Shown here: positions 37,465 to 51,168 of the stretch, in pieces
Position numbering within the stretch: position 1 is the first letter of the stretch
How the letters are laid out: every line of letters starts with the position of its first letter
Assembly: GCA_013397695.1 (NCBI GenBank)
Contig: VYZI01000053.1
Coordinates: forward strand, 1,294,398-1,358,397
Direction: 5' to 3'
Length of the DNA stretch: 64,000 nt
Source: Centropus unirufus
Taxonomy: Eukaryota; Chordata; Aves; Cuculiformes; Centropidae
The notes under the pieces: model-generated
What the model was told of the DNA's origin: nothing
Database searches by the model: none
Seen by the model: the letters and a program-made list of their open reading frames with translations, nothing else
Position numbers and translations under genes: made by a program

Positions 37465-38815
37465 AACTTTCTTAAATCATTGCAATGATTCAAGGTTTTT
37501 CTATACACTTCAAGAAATCATTTTTATTACAAGAGCACAGGATAAAGAAGAACAAAAACTTCTTGAAGAGGAAGCCTATTAGGAGCACTTAACTAGATCA
37601 ACCCTTTGTTACCTCATCTGAGATGAAGAGGGGCGCGCTTCACACAGTACAAAATTCACAGCCCAGCCTCACACCCTCCTGGACAGCATTTAAAAAGCTA
37701 CCAAAGTAAGGGAGGAGGCTTTGGAAACCTTGTCCTAGCAGTAACATGAAGATTAGACTGAAATGAGCTGTATCAAAACAAGTGGCATAGCATGTCCTGA
37801 CTGTTTTCACTGCTGGAACTTCTGCTTAAGTCACTGCTGGAAGGAAGAAAACTAAAGATGATGAAGCATTAGGAATAAATCTAAAATGCAAGGAAGAGGG
37901 AAAGATGAAGTTTCATGAAAAATGCTTTGTCTTTCTACGAATATTGAATTCTAGTGATGAGCAGCCATGTCACAGAATTGAATATTCTTCAAACTTATTT
38001 TTCATTCCTTACGTTCATCAGAGCTTAATCATACCAAATTGTGTGAAACATCATAGTAAATAACTGAATATATCATTTTATATCCTTCCATTACCTGATA
38101 TAAAGAAAGAAATGGCAATTCAGCTGTGTGACAGACTAGAAATAGTCATTACTGAAGAGCTGATGAGAAGTTCTTGGAAACTATAGGTGTTCATCACCTG
38201 AACAGCTACACATGCTAGGGTTTTACAGGATGTGGAAAAGAAATTTCATGTCTTTGTGACTCCTGTTACTATTCTAATTAATGAAAAAATATATGTAAAA
38301 TGAAGAAAAAATGTTGACTAAATGTTCATAATATGAAATACAGGGAATCTATATTGTTGTGGTTAAAATAATACAAGTACTAACAAAGTTCAGCTTCAGT
38401 ATAGTGAAACTGAGACTAATGAGTAGCAGGTGGTCATCAAGATAGTATCATGCTAAGAGAAAAAGAACCCAAAACACATGTATAATCTGACAGCAATGAA
38501 TTGATAAATTCTGACCTAGAGTTTTATTTTTTATTAAACAACCTTGTTCAGGAAGCATTTCAGCTCTGAGCTTAGTTCCGCACCTTATCTTCTTAGAGAG
38601 GGGAACGTTTCTTATTTGTATTATGACAAACACTGATGAAAACCATTTGAAAATATGTACCAAAAAAAAAAGTAGTTGTAAGGAGAGAAGATGGGGGATA
38701 ATAAAAGATCTTGTTTTACTTCACTTAAACCAGGATAAAAAAAAGTTAAGGACTTTCACTGGTAAATGGGAATGTGCAATAAATAGGTGAGAGGAAGGCA
38801 AGAAAATACTTTGTA

Positions 38816-38827
38816 AAAAAAAAAAAA
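38816..38827 (+). repeat. Poly-A run
   Basis: Twelve consecutive A. Another A run lies about 45 bases further right (38873-38883). No SINE or processed pseudogene body is visible in front of either. Confidence 0.85.
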
Positions 38828-39491
38828 CAAACCAAGAGACATGAAAGGAGGGCAATAATATGACAGCTGGGGAAAAAAAAAAACAATCAAAGAATCAGGG
38901 ATACAATTCCTAACAGAAGTAGCACTGGAAAGGAAAAACTTGGGAAAAAAAGTTGTGCTAAGAGAGTGTAAAGACCATTGACTCAGCTGTCCATCTGGGA
39001 ACAGTTCTGGGTTCGTGACTTCATTAGGTAGCTCTTCCCTGAGGGTTGAAGGATGAACACTGGGGCTCCTGCAGATATTTAAGCCACGACTCCTAAGTTA
39101 ATATTGAGTGAAGGGCTGCAAGGACATTTTGCAATCGAGAGCAAGGCGGGAATCTTCCAGTCTCCAGCACCCTCACGCCAGGCCCACTGGAGTGTTAGCA
39201 CCTCCCAGACCTCCAAGCTTTGTGCAGGAGACAGGATCCATGCCTTAACAGAACAGCTAGTAGCGATTTTGAGCAGATATTTCAGCCATAGATTTGACCA
39301 AGCAGGTACTGAAGAAACTGAGACTTTCTTTTGGGCAGGCATGGTAAAGATAGTATATTTGAACTACAGAACTGAAGACTTTTTATCCTTATTTGCACTG
39401 TAAATACCTTTCAAGGTGGGGAAAAAATTGTACGTTGTTCCCGGTATAGTAAAGTATTTATTCAAATAAAGTTTTCCGATAATGTGAGAAG

Positions 39492-39523
39492 GGTCTTTGG
39501 TGAGATTGGTCTTTGGTGAGATT
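39492..39523 (+). repeat. Exact 16-bp tandem duplication
   Basis: ggtctttggtgagatt occurs twice in direct succession without a mismatch, pointing to a recent replication-slippage duplication. Confidence 0.95.
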
Positions 39524-42108
39524 TTCTTCCCATGTAATGTCAGGGTCTGTTCCCTCATACCAGTAAGTGCCATCACACTGGCTAAAACGTGTAAACTTTA
39601 AAACTCAAGACAATGGAGACTGCGGTGTTAGAGAGAGTGCTCTCCGTGAAGAGGGCAGGCAATAAAATCCTTTGCTAAGAAAGGCAAGCAGAAATTCAGC
39701 TCAGTGCATTTTGATTGGAAGGAGTAGTACTTTATCTTTCTGTGCAAATTGATGGCTTAACTGAACTGAGTTTAGTTCAGACATTAAGAGCATTGCATTA
39801 ATCCTCCAAACAATTTAAAAGCCCTAAACCTTGCAGATCTGCCTTTAAAAAAAGCTACCAACAATATCAGTAAATCAACAAAACCCATGCATGAAGAACA
39901 CTGACTGCATTTTTGTCTTAAAACTTTAGCCGAGAGCTGGGTTCGATTTTACAATGTCAGCTGCACACACAGAACAAGAAGTGTTCTTTTTTTCCTTCCA
40001 ACGAGGAAGGTTTGCTTTCTTCATGACAGGAATAAATCCCGGCCTCCAGGTCCTTGAGCCTCCCAGCACATCCAATGGGATCCATTCCAACCATCAATAT
40101 TTTACACAGCTTCCAGGCAATTGTTCAGACTGAGCCTGGCCAGGGAAACTGTGCTGGGACAGGGAACAAAGGGCAGGGAATACTTTGCCTCCAGAGCAGG
40201 TTCTAGATATCTAACACACCACGATATTTTCCTATCAGTACAAAGAATGGCTTCCCCAAAAAAAAAACTGGGGAAATAATACCATAGAAAATACCTACAT
40301 GAGTAATTACACACATACTTCCAACAAATGCTAACTCACTTACCAACACCTATTCACTCCTTATTAAGACATTATAAAAAGCAAATATTTTCTATATGAA
40401 GCATTGGTCCAGAGAAAGATGCAGTTCTCTTTCTCTTTTTCTTGTCCAAATATTAAAACTGCCATTTTCCCAAAACAATCCTTAGTATATCAAAATGTCC
40501 AGTCAGCAACTAAAAAAATCCACCTTTTTTCAGAGAAGAAAATAATTTATCATCTGAACTCCTTAGAGACTCCAAAATAAAGCAAAGAATCTCACTAAGT
40601 ATAAATTAAAGAAGAAACAAACAACTTTATGAGATTGGCAGCGTGTCCAAACTCACAGCGTGTTATTAAATTAAGTCAGTGACATTTAAATGAGTGCACC
40701 TGTATGCATACAAAAATAATTTCCTAATTAATTAGCTCTGCAGCTCTTGATGCCTTAATAGGTCAAAAGAACATTAATTATATCTACAGGAATGGAAAGC
40801 TTTTCCAGGTGGCCATGAAACCAGTGAATATATCTCAAAACTCCTGATTCCTACGCTAGGAAATAAGGTCAAATAATCACTTATCGTATTTTTCAGGTTC
40901 AGAAAATACCATTGGAGGGAAGATGCTGCATTATTACGGAGTGAAGTTGCAGATGGCACTGCATGGACACATGAGATGGCATCATCCTGAGCGGAAGGAG
41001 CTGTACACCCCTGGAAATAAGTACTGGAATAGCTGTGTGGTTTGTAAATCAATATACTGAGAAAGGAAGAAGTGAAAATTACAAGTTTTTCTCAGTTCAA
41101 GCTAATTCTGTTGTACAGAGTTTTGCTCCATGAGGATATAAAGGTCTCTTGAACTTGCAAGTTATCCACAAAGACTACAGGAAGTGGTAGAAAATTGGCG
41201 AGCAGATTCTGACAAGCCAGTCCTAACAAGCTGTGCCTTTGAACACTTTCAGGTGCCAACAGGAATGGAAAAGAGAGTCTGGCTCTGCTTTCCTTTCCAA
41301 AATACTTGCTATAGAACACAAAAATAAATCAAAACAGGACTAGGTTAATCCACCAAATTTATCTTGACTGTTTACTGTGTGTAACTCTGGGACTCTTCAC
41401 CTACTGTGAGCTGTGTTCTTCAGTACGCTTGAAACAATGGAATTTATTCAGAATTCAACATTCTGATAGTTCCTTTGGCACTGCAAACTCATCTGCTTGC
41501 AGTGCTTTATTAAGATTTTCTCTCTGGGACTTTCCACGTTATCAACCATATCAAGGAGGGTCAAGTGTGACACAAGGAATCAGCTGCATGCTTCCAAAGA
41601 TTAGTTTGGTTGAGATGAACATCATATAGATTTCAACTTCTATTATATCGTCTCAAGGTTGACTGCATGGTTTCAGAATAAATAAATCAAAATTAGGGCA
41701 ACAAAGCATTTCAGAATGCAAAAAATTCTCACCATCAAACCACATCTTAATCAGACCAAACAAAGACATGTAATGGATCAACCCAAATCCAGTGATTTCA
41801 AGGCAGTTTCTGCCAACTCTTTGCTTTTCCTTTGAAATATAGCACAAGTCAGGGCAAAGATGGAGAAAGACCCCGACTGCTCTGTAGATTCCAATGAAAA
41901 GATGAACTGGCAGCATTAATAAAAGCCTTGTATAACATGCTATTGATAATCTGATTTCTAGCAGCCTTTTAAACAACTGAAAAAAGCCACTAAGTGGATC
42001 AGGTTTTAATGAGGATTATTAAGCTTGACAGAAAAATTAATTTGATTTTTTTCCTTTCTCTGTGGATTTTTAGTAAAAAGTGACACTGAAACACAAGCAG
42101 CTGCACGG

Positions 42109-42360
42109 AATCATAGAATCACTGGGTTAGAAAGGACCTCATCGAGTCCATATATCATATATCCATATATCACTCGATATCATCGAGTCCAGCCGTACCT
42201 GTCCACCAGTAAACCAGATCCCTAGGTGCCTCATCTGCCCATCTTTTAAATCCCTCCAGGGATGAGGACTCCACCACCTCCCTGCACAGCCTCTGCCAAG
42301 GTCTGATGACCCTTTTAGTGAAGAAATTTTTTTCCTCACATCTAGTCTACTTCCCCTGGC
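42109..42360 (-). mobile_element. CR1 LINE, 3' fragment (reverse) with internal duplication
   Basis: The copy starts 'aatcatagaatcactgggttagaaaggacctcatcgagtcca' and continues with 'gccgtacctgtccaccagtaaaccagatccctaggtgcctcatctgcccatcttttaaatccctccagggatgaggactccaccacctccctg'. Within it an extra 41 bases carry an AT-rich segment and a second copy of catcgagtcca. It is of the first tail type. Confidence 0.94.
42140..42191 (+). repeat. 11-bp direct repeat around an AT-rich insert inside CR1
   Basis: catcgagtcca at 42140-42150 recurs at 42181-42191. Between them lie copies of the tatatca / atatcca type and actcgat. Other CR1 copies of this type do not have the extra bases, so this is a local insertion or slippage product. 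Confidence 0.85.
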
Positions 42361-44136
42361 AAAACTATGTTGCAAAATAACTGAGGAAGAGGTTTGTGAC
42401 CTTCAAAACTCTTGTCTCTCAGGTCAGTGGGGAAATTTTAACAGCAGAGAATTCAGTTTTCTTAGGTGAAAGTAAGGTTTTTCTCCATCACATAAGAACC
42501 AGCATTTAACCTGTGGACAACACGAGGGCACCAGCACCTCGAAATGCTGTTGCATCACTGACATGTAGAGACTGGCAATCACTTCACCACTCTCTGATTT
42601 CCAGCCAGTTCTGAGATGAAGATAAGCTATTTAATTACAGCAATTTTAGGACAGGAAATGAAGAGGCCTATCATAATCATTAAAACAAAACTCACATCAT
42701 TGTGTTCTAACTCATTCCTTATAATGAAAACAGTGAAAAATTATGAAATAGCCCTGCAAGGAGGAAAACTGCACTTAAAGTAAGTGGCAACGACCAGTGC
42801 TCTCACTGTCTTACAAGATTTTTAATCCCATAAAGTAGCTTTATTATCTATTTTCTTTTCTATCCAGAAAAGATCTCAGCCAGAGAAAAGTTAAAGAACC
42901 AGAACAATACAAGTCCAAGCCATGGTGCATAATTATTAGACCCACCTCCATCACAAAACTGTGTGCACCACTGGGAAAACGACTGTGTTTAACGACTAAG
43001 AGGGAGAGCAAGAGCGTTAGGTACTATAACCTAATAAGAGGAGTTTTTTGTTGAAGGCACATCCTTGAGTATTTATTGATTCACTAAACACTCAAGGTTC
43101 ATCTTTTGGAAGAACTTAGTGGTTCTGCAGTCGTGGTGGGTACCATATGACACAATTACACCAACACAAACATCAAGTAAGGAATCCCTCATGACAGAAT
43201 TCCTGTTAAGTCTTCACAATTATCATCCCCACTTCACTATTTTCTAAGTTACATAAATGAACAATACATCAAAAAACAATCAGTCAACATAAAAATGTTC
43301 ATGTCCTGCCATGGAGAGCTTTCGAGTTAACTGCAAAGACAGGAAGACTATTACGGGGAAAATGTCTTTGTTACTACATTTTACCACCACCACAGTTCAC
43401 AGTTGAAAGCTACTTGATGTGGCAGGAGGCGTATGGAGAAAGGAAACTGGAAGGAGTGCATTTCACAGACGTTTTGCTTACAGGACTCCTGTTTTCTCTG
43501 CAGACACATTTTTAAGTACAATGTTAAACTAATCTCTGTAATTTAAGCCAAAGGCAAGCACTGAGTAAGGTGTAAGAGGTGCACTACCCTTGTCATTGTT
43601 TAGCTCTTCAGGCATTTTACAGAAAAACATGAGTATTCTCTTTGGAGACAACTACTGCCAAGCAAGATTTCAAGTGCAGAAAGGAATAAAAGGAAGAAAT
43701 TTTGTTGCTTCAATAATAATGCTTTGCATATTTGTAGTTGTAGGCACATTTAGTCAAGATTCTACCATGCTTTCTTCTGGTTTGGGTTCCAAATACATGC
43801 ATTGAGAGCTTCTGACTTCAGGGAAACTTAAATTAATTAACAGGAGGTGGAGAGAGTTATCCTCTCCAAAACCAGATTAAAAGATGACCATGAAGTATGC
43901 TGCCAGCCAACCCTCGCATCTCTCAAACATTGAATTACTGTTCAGAGCATAAATATGTTCCTACTTCACCAAAAGAAGCCCACCAGAATCCAACTTACTC
44001 AGCTGTAACACAGCAGAACTGAACTTTCCTTCTGATCAATAAAGCAGCAAACAGGCAAGGCTGCTGATTTCTGTTGCTATAAGCTCACCTCCGATGCACT
44101 ATTGTTGCCCACAGGAGCAGCAACTAAGACACGGAC

Positions 44137-44425
44137 ATCATAGAATCATAGAATGGTTTGGCTTGGAAGGCACCATGAAGATCATCCAGTTCAACCCACC
44201 TGCCATGGGCAGGGACACCTCCCTCAGGTTGCTCAGAGCCTCATCCAACCTGGCCTTGAAGATCTCCATGTCTTCTCTGTGCAACCTGTGCCAGGGCCTC
44301 ACCATCCTCACAGGAAAAAAATTCTTCCCAGTAGCTAATTTACAGCTCCCCTCCCTCAGCTTAAAACCATTAATCCTCATCCTAAAACTGCCCTCCCTGA
44401 CAAAGAGCCCCTCCTCAGCTTTCAG
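44137..44425 (-). mobile_element. CR1 LINE, 3' fragment (reverse)
   Basis: The tail is well preserved: 'atcatagaatcatagaatggtttggcttggaaggcaccatgaagatcatccagttcaaccc'. It is followed by 'tgccatgggcagggacacctccc', 'tcatccaacctggccttgaa', 'ccagggcctcaccatcctcacaggaaaaaaattcttccca' and the 'aaaccattaatcctcatcct' block. The double ATTCTATG-type unit at the end shows the 3' terminus is complete. Confidence 0.95.
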
Positions 44426-47400
44426 AAACCACAGCCAAAATATTTTCTCCTCCCTTACATTTCCCCTCCTCCCCTATTTTCAAAAAATACCGTGCAAGAA
44501 AGGCTCCCTTTGCCAGAACCCAGACTCCTCTGACTGCTTTGTAGTTACCAAGCTGTGAGAAGCCACCCAGTGTCACAAGAAACCATGACATCAAGAAACA
44601 CTGCAGCCTCGCTGCTCTCACTAAATCCCGCTGCCACTTACACGCTGGCAGGTGTTTTGTTGCCGTAAGATGACTGAGACTCTCCCTGCATCCATGCGGA
44701 ATGCATTTTGCTGGAAAAGGCTTAGAATATTGGGGTTTGTGTCAAAACCTCCCAAGTTCTCCTTTGATTTAAATGGGTTTACAGCACAAACTGCATGACC
44801 TTGTCACTGTCACACGGCTGTTCCCATGACACCTCAGAGCTGATGAGCGTGTTGGCACTTCAGCACAGAGGGGGCATCCAGCTCGCTGCCTCCACAAGAT
44901 GAGATAGAAGGCAAGGACTCCAAGATGGGATCCTACCCTGGCTGAGGGGACATGAAGGATAACATTTTGGAAAGAAAACTACTGTCCTTCTTCCAAGATC
45001 CAGGACACAGTTTGTTCCCTTGCATTTGGCTTGGAATCTGATGGTGAGGAGAGGCCTAAACCTCTAGAACTTGGAATGTATTGCTATAAAACTGACTTAT
45101 GTGTTGCCAATGGTGATTTCAAATTTAGTTAAACTATCCCCAGGAAAGCAGAGAGTTAATCTTACCCTCCCCACTCCTGCACAGAAATAAGGAGGCTCGT
45201 TCCAAAGGTTTACAGACAGGATTTGTTCTTCCCTTGATACTTGTATGTAATTCTCATTAATGGAAGTGGGAGAGTTGTGTCTCCACAAAGGGGAAACTGA
45301 GACCCGTGTCGCCACCGCGTTGCAGCTTCTTAAGGGACTAACTCTTAATCGCTACCATTCAGCAACATCCACTCCTTGCTATTAATTTCTTTTCAGCTTA
45401 TAAATCTCCAAAGGAAAGCCTTGGGAAGCAGAGAGCTCCTCAGCATACCAGCAGTGCTCCGAGCTCTTTAGGAACACACGCTGCATCCTCTGCAGCTCGT
45501 CCTTGAGTGTTTGCCTTGGGAGATCCTTAGTCGGTTTGTCTAGAACACCTTGTTCCATTGATTTGGGATTAAGTACTGCAGAAAGGCACAAGGAAAGTGA
45601 AGATACCCAACTGGCAGACTTTCCTTGAGCGTCTGCCTCAAAGTATGAGCACGTGAAAAATAAAAATACCCCAAAACCAAAACTAGTAAATCTTCTCGAT
45701 GCTGAAGGTGTAACAAGGACCATCTCCTTTGGATGACATTATTGATATTGACATTTGAGACATGACACAAAGCAGTCCAGGCACGCAGTACAAATTGAAA
45801 GCTCAATTTCTATATTGTTTTAAATGCAAATCTGTGAACTTAAATTTTGAGGTCGTTCCTAAGAGAATGAAACTCTTTCATTTTACTTTTGTTTGTAGAT
45901 TAAACATTAAATAAATAAATTTGTCAAGGCTGAAAGCTTTTTTTCCACATGGATAAAATAGCACAAAGCCAGTATCAAAAGTAGATAAATAAATCTTTAA
46001 CATTTCATTGCGGAAAAATAATATAATTGCTTACCAAACTATTGAATAAAAAAAGAGCAAAGCACACAAAAGAATCCTCACAAAAACACATCACAGTGTT
46101 TAACAAAGATTCTAACTTTCTGTGCTGCAAATATAACTTGAAACTAAGAGAACAAACAGCCTCTGCGAAGAAGAAAAATCAACATTGCCTCTGCGTGGTT
46201 GTGCCATCCAAAGATGCTGCTCTGCAACAACCTGAATGTCTTGTGTCAAGAGTGACCTTGTCCCAGAGAACTGTCCCAGTACAAGGACAAACACAAAGAC
46301 CTCACAGCTTTCCCAAAAATGCCCAGTCAACAATAAGGAAATGCAATTGTAGAGATAAGTCACAAACCAGAATTAGTCTTGGGGAAGCCAGCATAACAAA
46401 GGAGAAACTGATAGAACAGAACATTTTATAGCAGACCAAAAAACAAGAGAGATTTATTTATCTTGGACCGTCAAAGATCATAACTTGATTCAATAAAGTG
46501 AGAGTAAAAAAAGGACAGTGATAGAACAGGAAGAGCAGCCCACTTTTACAGGAAGAGCCTGTGACCACTGTTGATTTACCAAGAGGTAACAGCCTTTAAA
46601 CCCCTTGAAGGACAGGTTTGTTTCTTCCACACATTGGCACTGCTCCTATAAATTAACACGGCAACACAGCCTGAGGGAAGAGGTAAGAATGGTCATTTGC
46701 TCACTGCAAATGCTCCAGCATTATTTTCAGCTGTAATTTCTAAGCCAATAAAGTCTGCAGGTTTTACGGGAGAATAAATTTCTAATTTTTAAATGGAAAG
46801 GTAATTTTTAATATTTATATTTACAGTTTATTGTACAAATTTTTAAGAGACAACAAATAATTCTTGCAAATGTGTTTTGGTTTTATTAATAATTTCTTTC
46901 CTTTTGAAAATTAACCTTGATTAACCTTATTAACTTCTAGAATTTCACGAAGGTGGAAATTGTTTTCTCTTTGTGAACCAAGTGCATTTATCTGTATAGT
47001 CGATGTGCCAACACCACAGTAACAAATGGATATGGAATCAAGTGGACACAAAACTGTCATAAGAGAAACAGCCTCAAGGGAAAAAAAGCATAAAGATAGA
47101 GAAAGGATTTGAAGTGACAGGAGAAAGGCCTAATAATAATGAATGTTAAAAAAATAGGGAATGGTTTGTCGCATTTCAACATGAGTAGTAGATATCATAT
47201 TTACTCCCAACTTGTTTGACTAAATTATTTCATGACCTTGGGCAAAGACCATCTTAATCCTCTGTGGCGTATTTATCCAAGCATCTAGAAAACAGACGTC
47301 ATTCCTCCACTGCTGTCAATACTGCTCCCACCTGTCTCCTGAAAGGAATTACCTAAGACGCTGGCAAGAAGGTAAGTCAGATGTGAGCCAACTTTATTCA

Positions 47401-50400
47401 TTTTGCCATTTCTGGTTGTAGTTCTGCTGCTGTTGTTTTACTATAAAAACCTGCAATATATTATAAAACATGCCAGAGCTCTATCTTTCTTCCCAAAGAA
47501 ATGAAAAGTTCTACATCTTAACCACATTAATTCTGCTGGCAGTAACATTCCGGCGTGAACAAGTTTCTGATTCCAAGAGACAACAAAAACACTCACTCAT
47601 AGAAGTCAGGAAGACGTCCTAGGATAAGGCAAACTGACAGCCAACAATTTCAGAAATCAAAGAGACAGGAGCAAAGCCAACCCTAAGCTGGGTTCATAAA
47701 AGCCTGTTTGTGTCATTTGTTTATTGTGTCAGAGCGCCCTGTTTTAAAAGAACATAAAAACTCTGAGCGATGGCTGAAGGAAAATCAAGTGCCTGATTTT
47801 GTCGTTCAATTTTTCCAACAACAAACTTCGTATTTCACACTAAAGGTTCATGCTTTATTTTATCAATTTTTAACTATGACTTGGTATATCACTGTTCCTT
47901 CAATCTGAAGACTTCATCTCTACACTCTGCTCAGCCCCCCGATTGCCATCTGGGCAGGCATTTCTTTAAGCATCAGTCATCACTGTCTTCCCTCCCTCCA
48001 TCCCTCCCAGTTCCGTTGTTTTCCACCCTGGGGTCTGGCTACAGATAAGTCACAGCGCTCAGTGCAAAGGGGCCCCACAGCACAGGGGAAGGTTCTCACC
48101 ACGCTACCTGATGGTCCGTATTTCCACAGATGTGAGAAGAGCCTGAGCCAGCCCCTTCCACAGCCCCCTAAGCCGGGCAGTACCCTGGGGTGGCCAGGAC
48201 TGCACCTCGGGACACTGTGACTGCCAGCCCTGCTCTCAAACACCCCTCGCTCCTCCGCCACTTCCAATTCCAGGGCTGCAGTGGGAAGGACAAGCGAGAA
48301 GCACAAGAGCACACAGGACCTGGAGGTGTCAGAGAAGACACAACCAGGATGTCTCCTGCCCTGTGTCACACCAGCAGGGTCACAGCACGCAGAGGTGCCT
48401 CAGCCTGGCAGAGCCAGGTCCGGTACAGAGGGTACGGTGCCTTTTCCTGGAGCCCATCACTGCTCTCACCTCTTGGGGAGTAAAAAGACACTGAGCTCCT
48501 ATCGATCCAGCAAATACAGCCTCATTGCTTAATCTCCACATTTCTTTCTCCTTTTGATCCCCTGCCGTACTTTCAACTACTTTCTCCCTAAGGGGATCTA
48601 TCCCAATTAGGCATCCTGCTCCAACCAGTGATGTCAGGAACTCCAATTTACTGGGAAGTCCCATCTAAAACTGTAAGTGTGCAACGCATGCATTTAGTGC
48701 TCATTTAGTACTTACCTGCCTTTAGCTGGCAGGGGAGACTTGGCACATGCACACAGCACTTAACAGGAGGTTGCAGAACCCCTTTTTGCAGCCTAAACAC
48801 ATCGATGGAGCCAGGAACAAGGCCCCATGGAGGGAAGCAGAGACTGTACCAGGAAAAAAGGCTGGCAACATTTATCGTATTAAAAAAAGGAATGCTCACC
48901 AGGCATAGAGTGGGGCTGCAGATACGAAGGGGAAGGAACAGAATGCAGCTTAACCAATTCCTTTTGTTATACTTTAGGATTTAATACTATGTTAATGACA
49001 GTGTATTAATGATACATAAATATTTAACACATTAAAGAGTTGTAAGATGCTTATTTCTCATGCAGTGGCTAATATATATATCTAAACTATACATTCCTAA
49101 CTGCTTTATTGCAAGTGATTACTATACTATCAAATTCAAGTTGAATACCTAGTTCTACACACTCCTGAAGTTTAATTTTGTGGTGTCAAAATCTACTGCA
49201 CATATTGGCATTATTAGAAAGTTAACATTGACTGGCAGCGAGCATAAACCTTAAAACACTTTTACTTTGTGTTTCTTTTTCTTAAAATAGAAGTAAATGA
49301 ACGTAAAATTCTGTTGTCAACCAATGTTCCACATAACCCACTGTTCAAAGGAGGAGTGCGGGTCCTATGGAAAAATTAAGATGCAATTGTGTTATTTAAA
49401 AGTCTAACAAAAATCCCCGGCACAACCATTTAAATGAACGTCCTCAAACCATAAACCTGGCTGTGGTTTAGTTCTGACTGCTGGATTTATCACTAAAAAT
49501 AACATATAAAACAGACATCAGGTTTTATTTTGTATAATTGTTTCCTCATTTTCCAAACAAGGATTGGTGATTTGGATTTGCTCGGCCTGAAATGCAGCAT
49601 CAGCCAGCAGAAGGGTAGACTCTACTGAAGGTACTGACCACCAAAAGACCCGGCTGGGTTTAAGTATAATTGACTCTAAAATAATCATATTCTATATGGG
49701 AATAATGGAGCAGAGGAGAGACTTTTTTAACAATTCATCAGCCTTCCCTGAGCAATTATGAAAATCTTGAGGAAAGAGAGGCACAAGCTACATGGACCTC
49801 CCCATGGCCTCATAAGTCAGGCATTCTGTTGACAACACTCATGCTCTGGTCACCCTGTGTTTTCTCTGCAACACAAATCCGACTACGACCTAAATTTATA
49901 ACACAATCCAAATAAAACAGAAAGACAAAAGGAAATTTGTCTCCCTTATAAGCTTTTTCTCAGAACATCCAAGGCTGCTGAAGTACGGATGTTAGGGCCA
50001 ATGACAATTTGATGGAGTTGGCTGCTAAGTTTTTGGTGTATTTCATTTAAAATAGCATTACGTATGAAGGATCTACAGGGTGTCACACCTCCTTCAGCCT
50101 GCATTACCAGTCAGCAAACGTCTGCTATTGACTGCAGTTGTTATACCCACTTTGACCATGAAAAATTCACTACTGTCCTTTCTCATCCACACGTGAAGCA
50201 TAGGCGTAGCGTACCTTTGCACTCATTTCACAGAAAAGCAGTTTTTAAGTGCTTTGAGATCGTTTCTCTCTCCTTTCAGGGAAGGCAGAGAACAGAAAGA
50301 AAACAATCACATTATAAATCAATCAGTCGCATGTATTTCACCCTATCAAGTTCCCATTTGTCATCAGATTTTGCAAGGCCCATTTCAGGCCTCTACTTCT

Positions 50401-51168
50401 TGCTGCATTACTCTTGGTAACTTCTTAAAGTAAAACAGTGACCTTTACTTCAGAGTCAGTGGTCCTTTTAATCCTGTCAAATCAATAATTTTTTCCAGTG
50501 GTTAAAATAAAACTAACCTCTGTTTTAAGGGTTTTATGTTAAAAAACAAACAAAAAAAACCATCACAGACCCATGGGTTAATATTTGCTACCTTTTCCAT
50601 TGAGCTGAAGGCAAGAAATTATTCAAAGCTGTTGGCAAATTTGTTTTCCAGTCGTAAGTCATAAGGCAAACACAGTGACAGAAACAGAAGAAAAGGCTTT
50701 GTTTGTTGCTTCGTCGCTGTCTACTCTTTCAACCAACAGATCAAAAGATAAAGACAGAATGTTGACAGAAGAGAAAGGACCAAGTGTATCTGAAGACCGA
50801 GACAAACAATAGCGTTTCTCAGCAAACTACAGATTTTTTTGTGGGATAGGAACCATAATGAATGGTGCACGGGTCCCAGCAAGACATGAAACCACAAAGG
50901 AAAGAAACACAAGGTTGTGCTTGCTTCAGTAAACCATAATTAGAAACTGTGCAAGAGCCACTGCTAGCAAGGCTCCGGACAAAGTGATGGAGGAGGAGAC
51001 AGGATGGTAAAATGTGAGGAAGAGTGCAGCACCTTGTAATATTCAAACCTGATTGAGAAGTGCTGATGTATTTGTGCACTCTTAATACATGACAGGAAGG
51101 TTAAGATGGGTGGGAGCTACCCAAGCATAAAATAATCTCATTTTACAAAGTAATCATAAAAGAGAAGT
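44426..51168. other. Unique sequence with a GC-rich patch
   Basis: A MIR-like fossil lies at 47.2 kb. Between about 48000 and 48480 the base composition turns clearly GC-rich, with ctccctcc-type runs and a 129-codon minus frame. Nothing identifiable is encoded there. Confidence 0.5.
47224..47300 (+). repeat. MIR-like SINE fossil
   Basis: 'catgaccttgggcaaagaccatcttaatcctctgtggcgtatttatccaagcatctagaaaacag' follows the MIR core 'gtgaccttgggcaagttacttaacctctctgtgcctcagtttcctcatctgtaaaatg'. The ctgtg and aaaac(ag) blocks are in the right order and spacing. Confidence 0.45.

Larger units (their letters stand above)
32099..42108. other. Ten kilobases of mostly unique sequence
   Basis: Besides the short tandem repeats, homopolymers and one old SINE listed separately, nothing is recognised. 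Minus-strand open frames at 34373-34732 (119 codons), 35247-35456 and 41653-41976 lack a convincing pair of splice sites. Confidence 0.5.
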
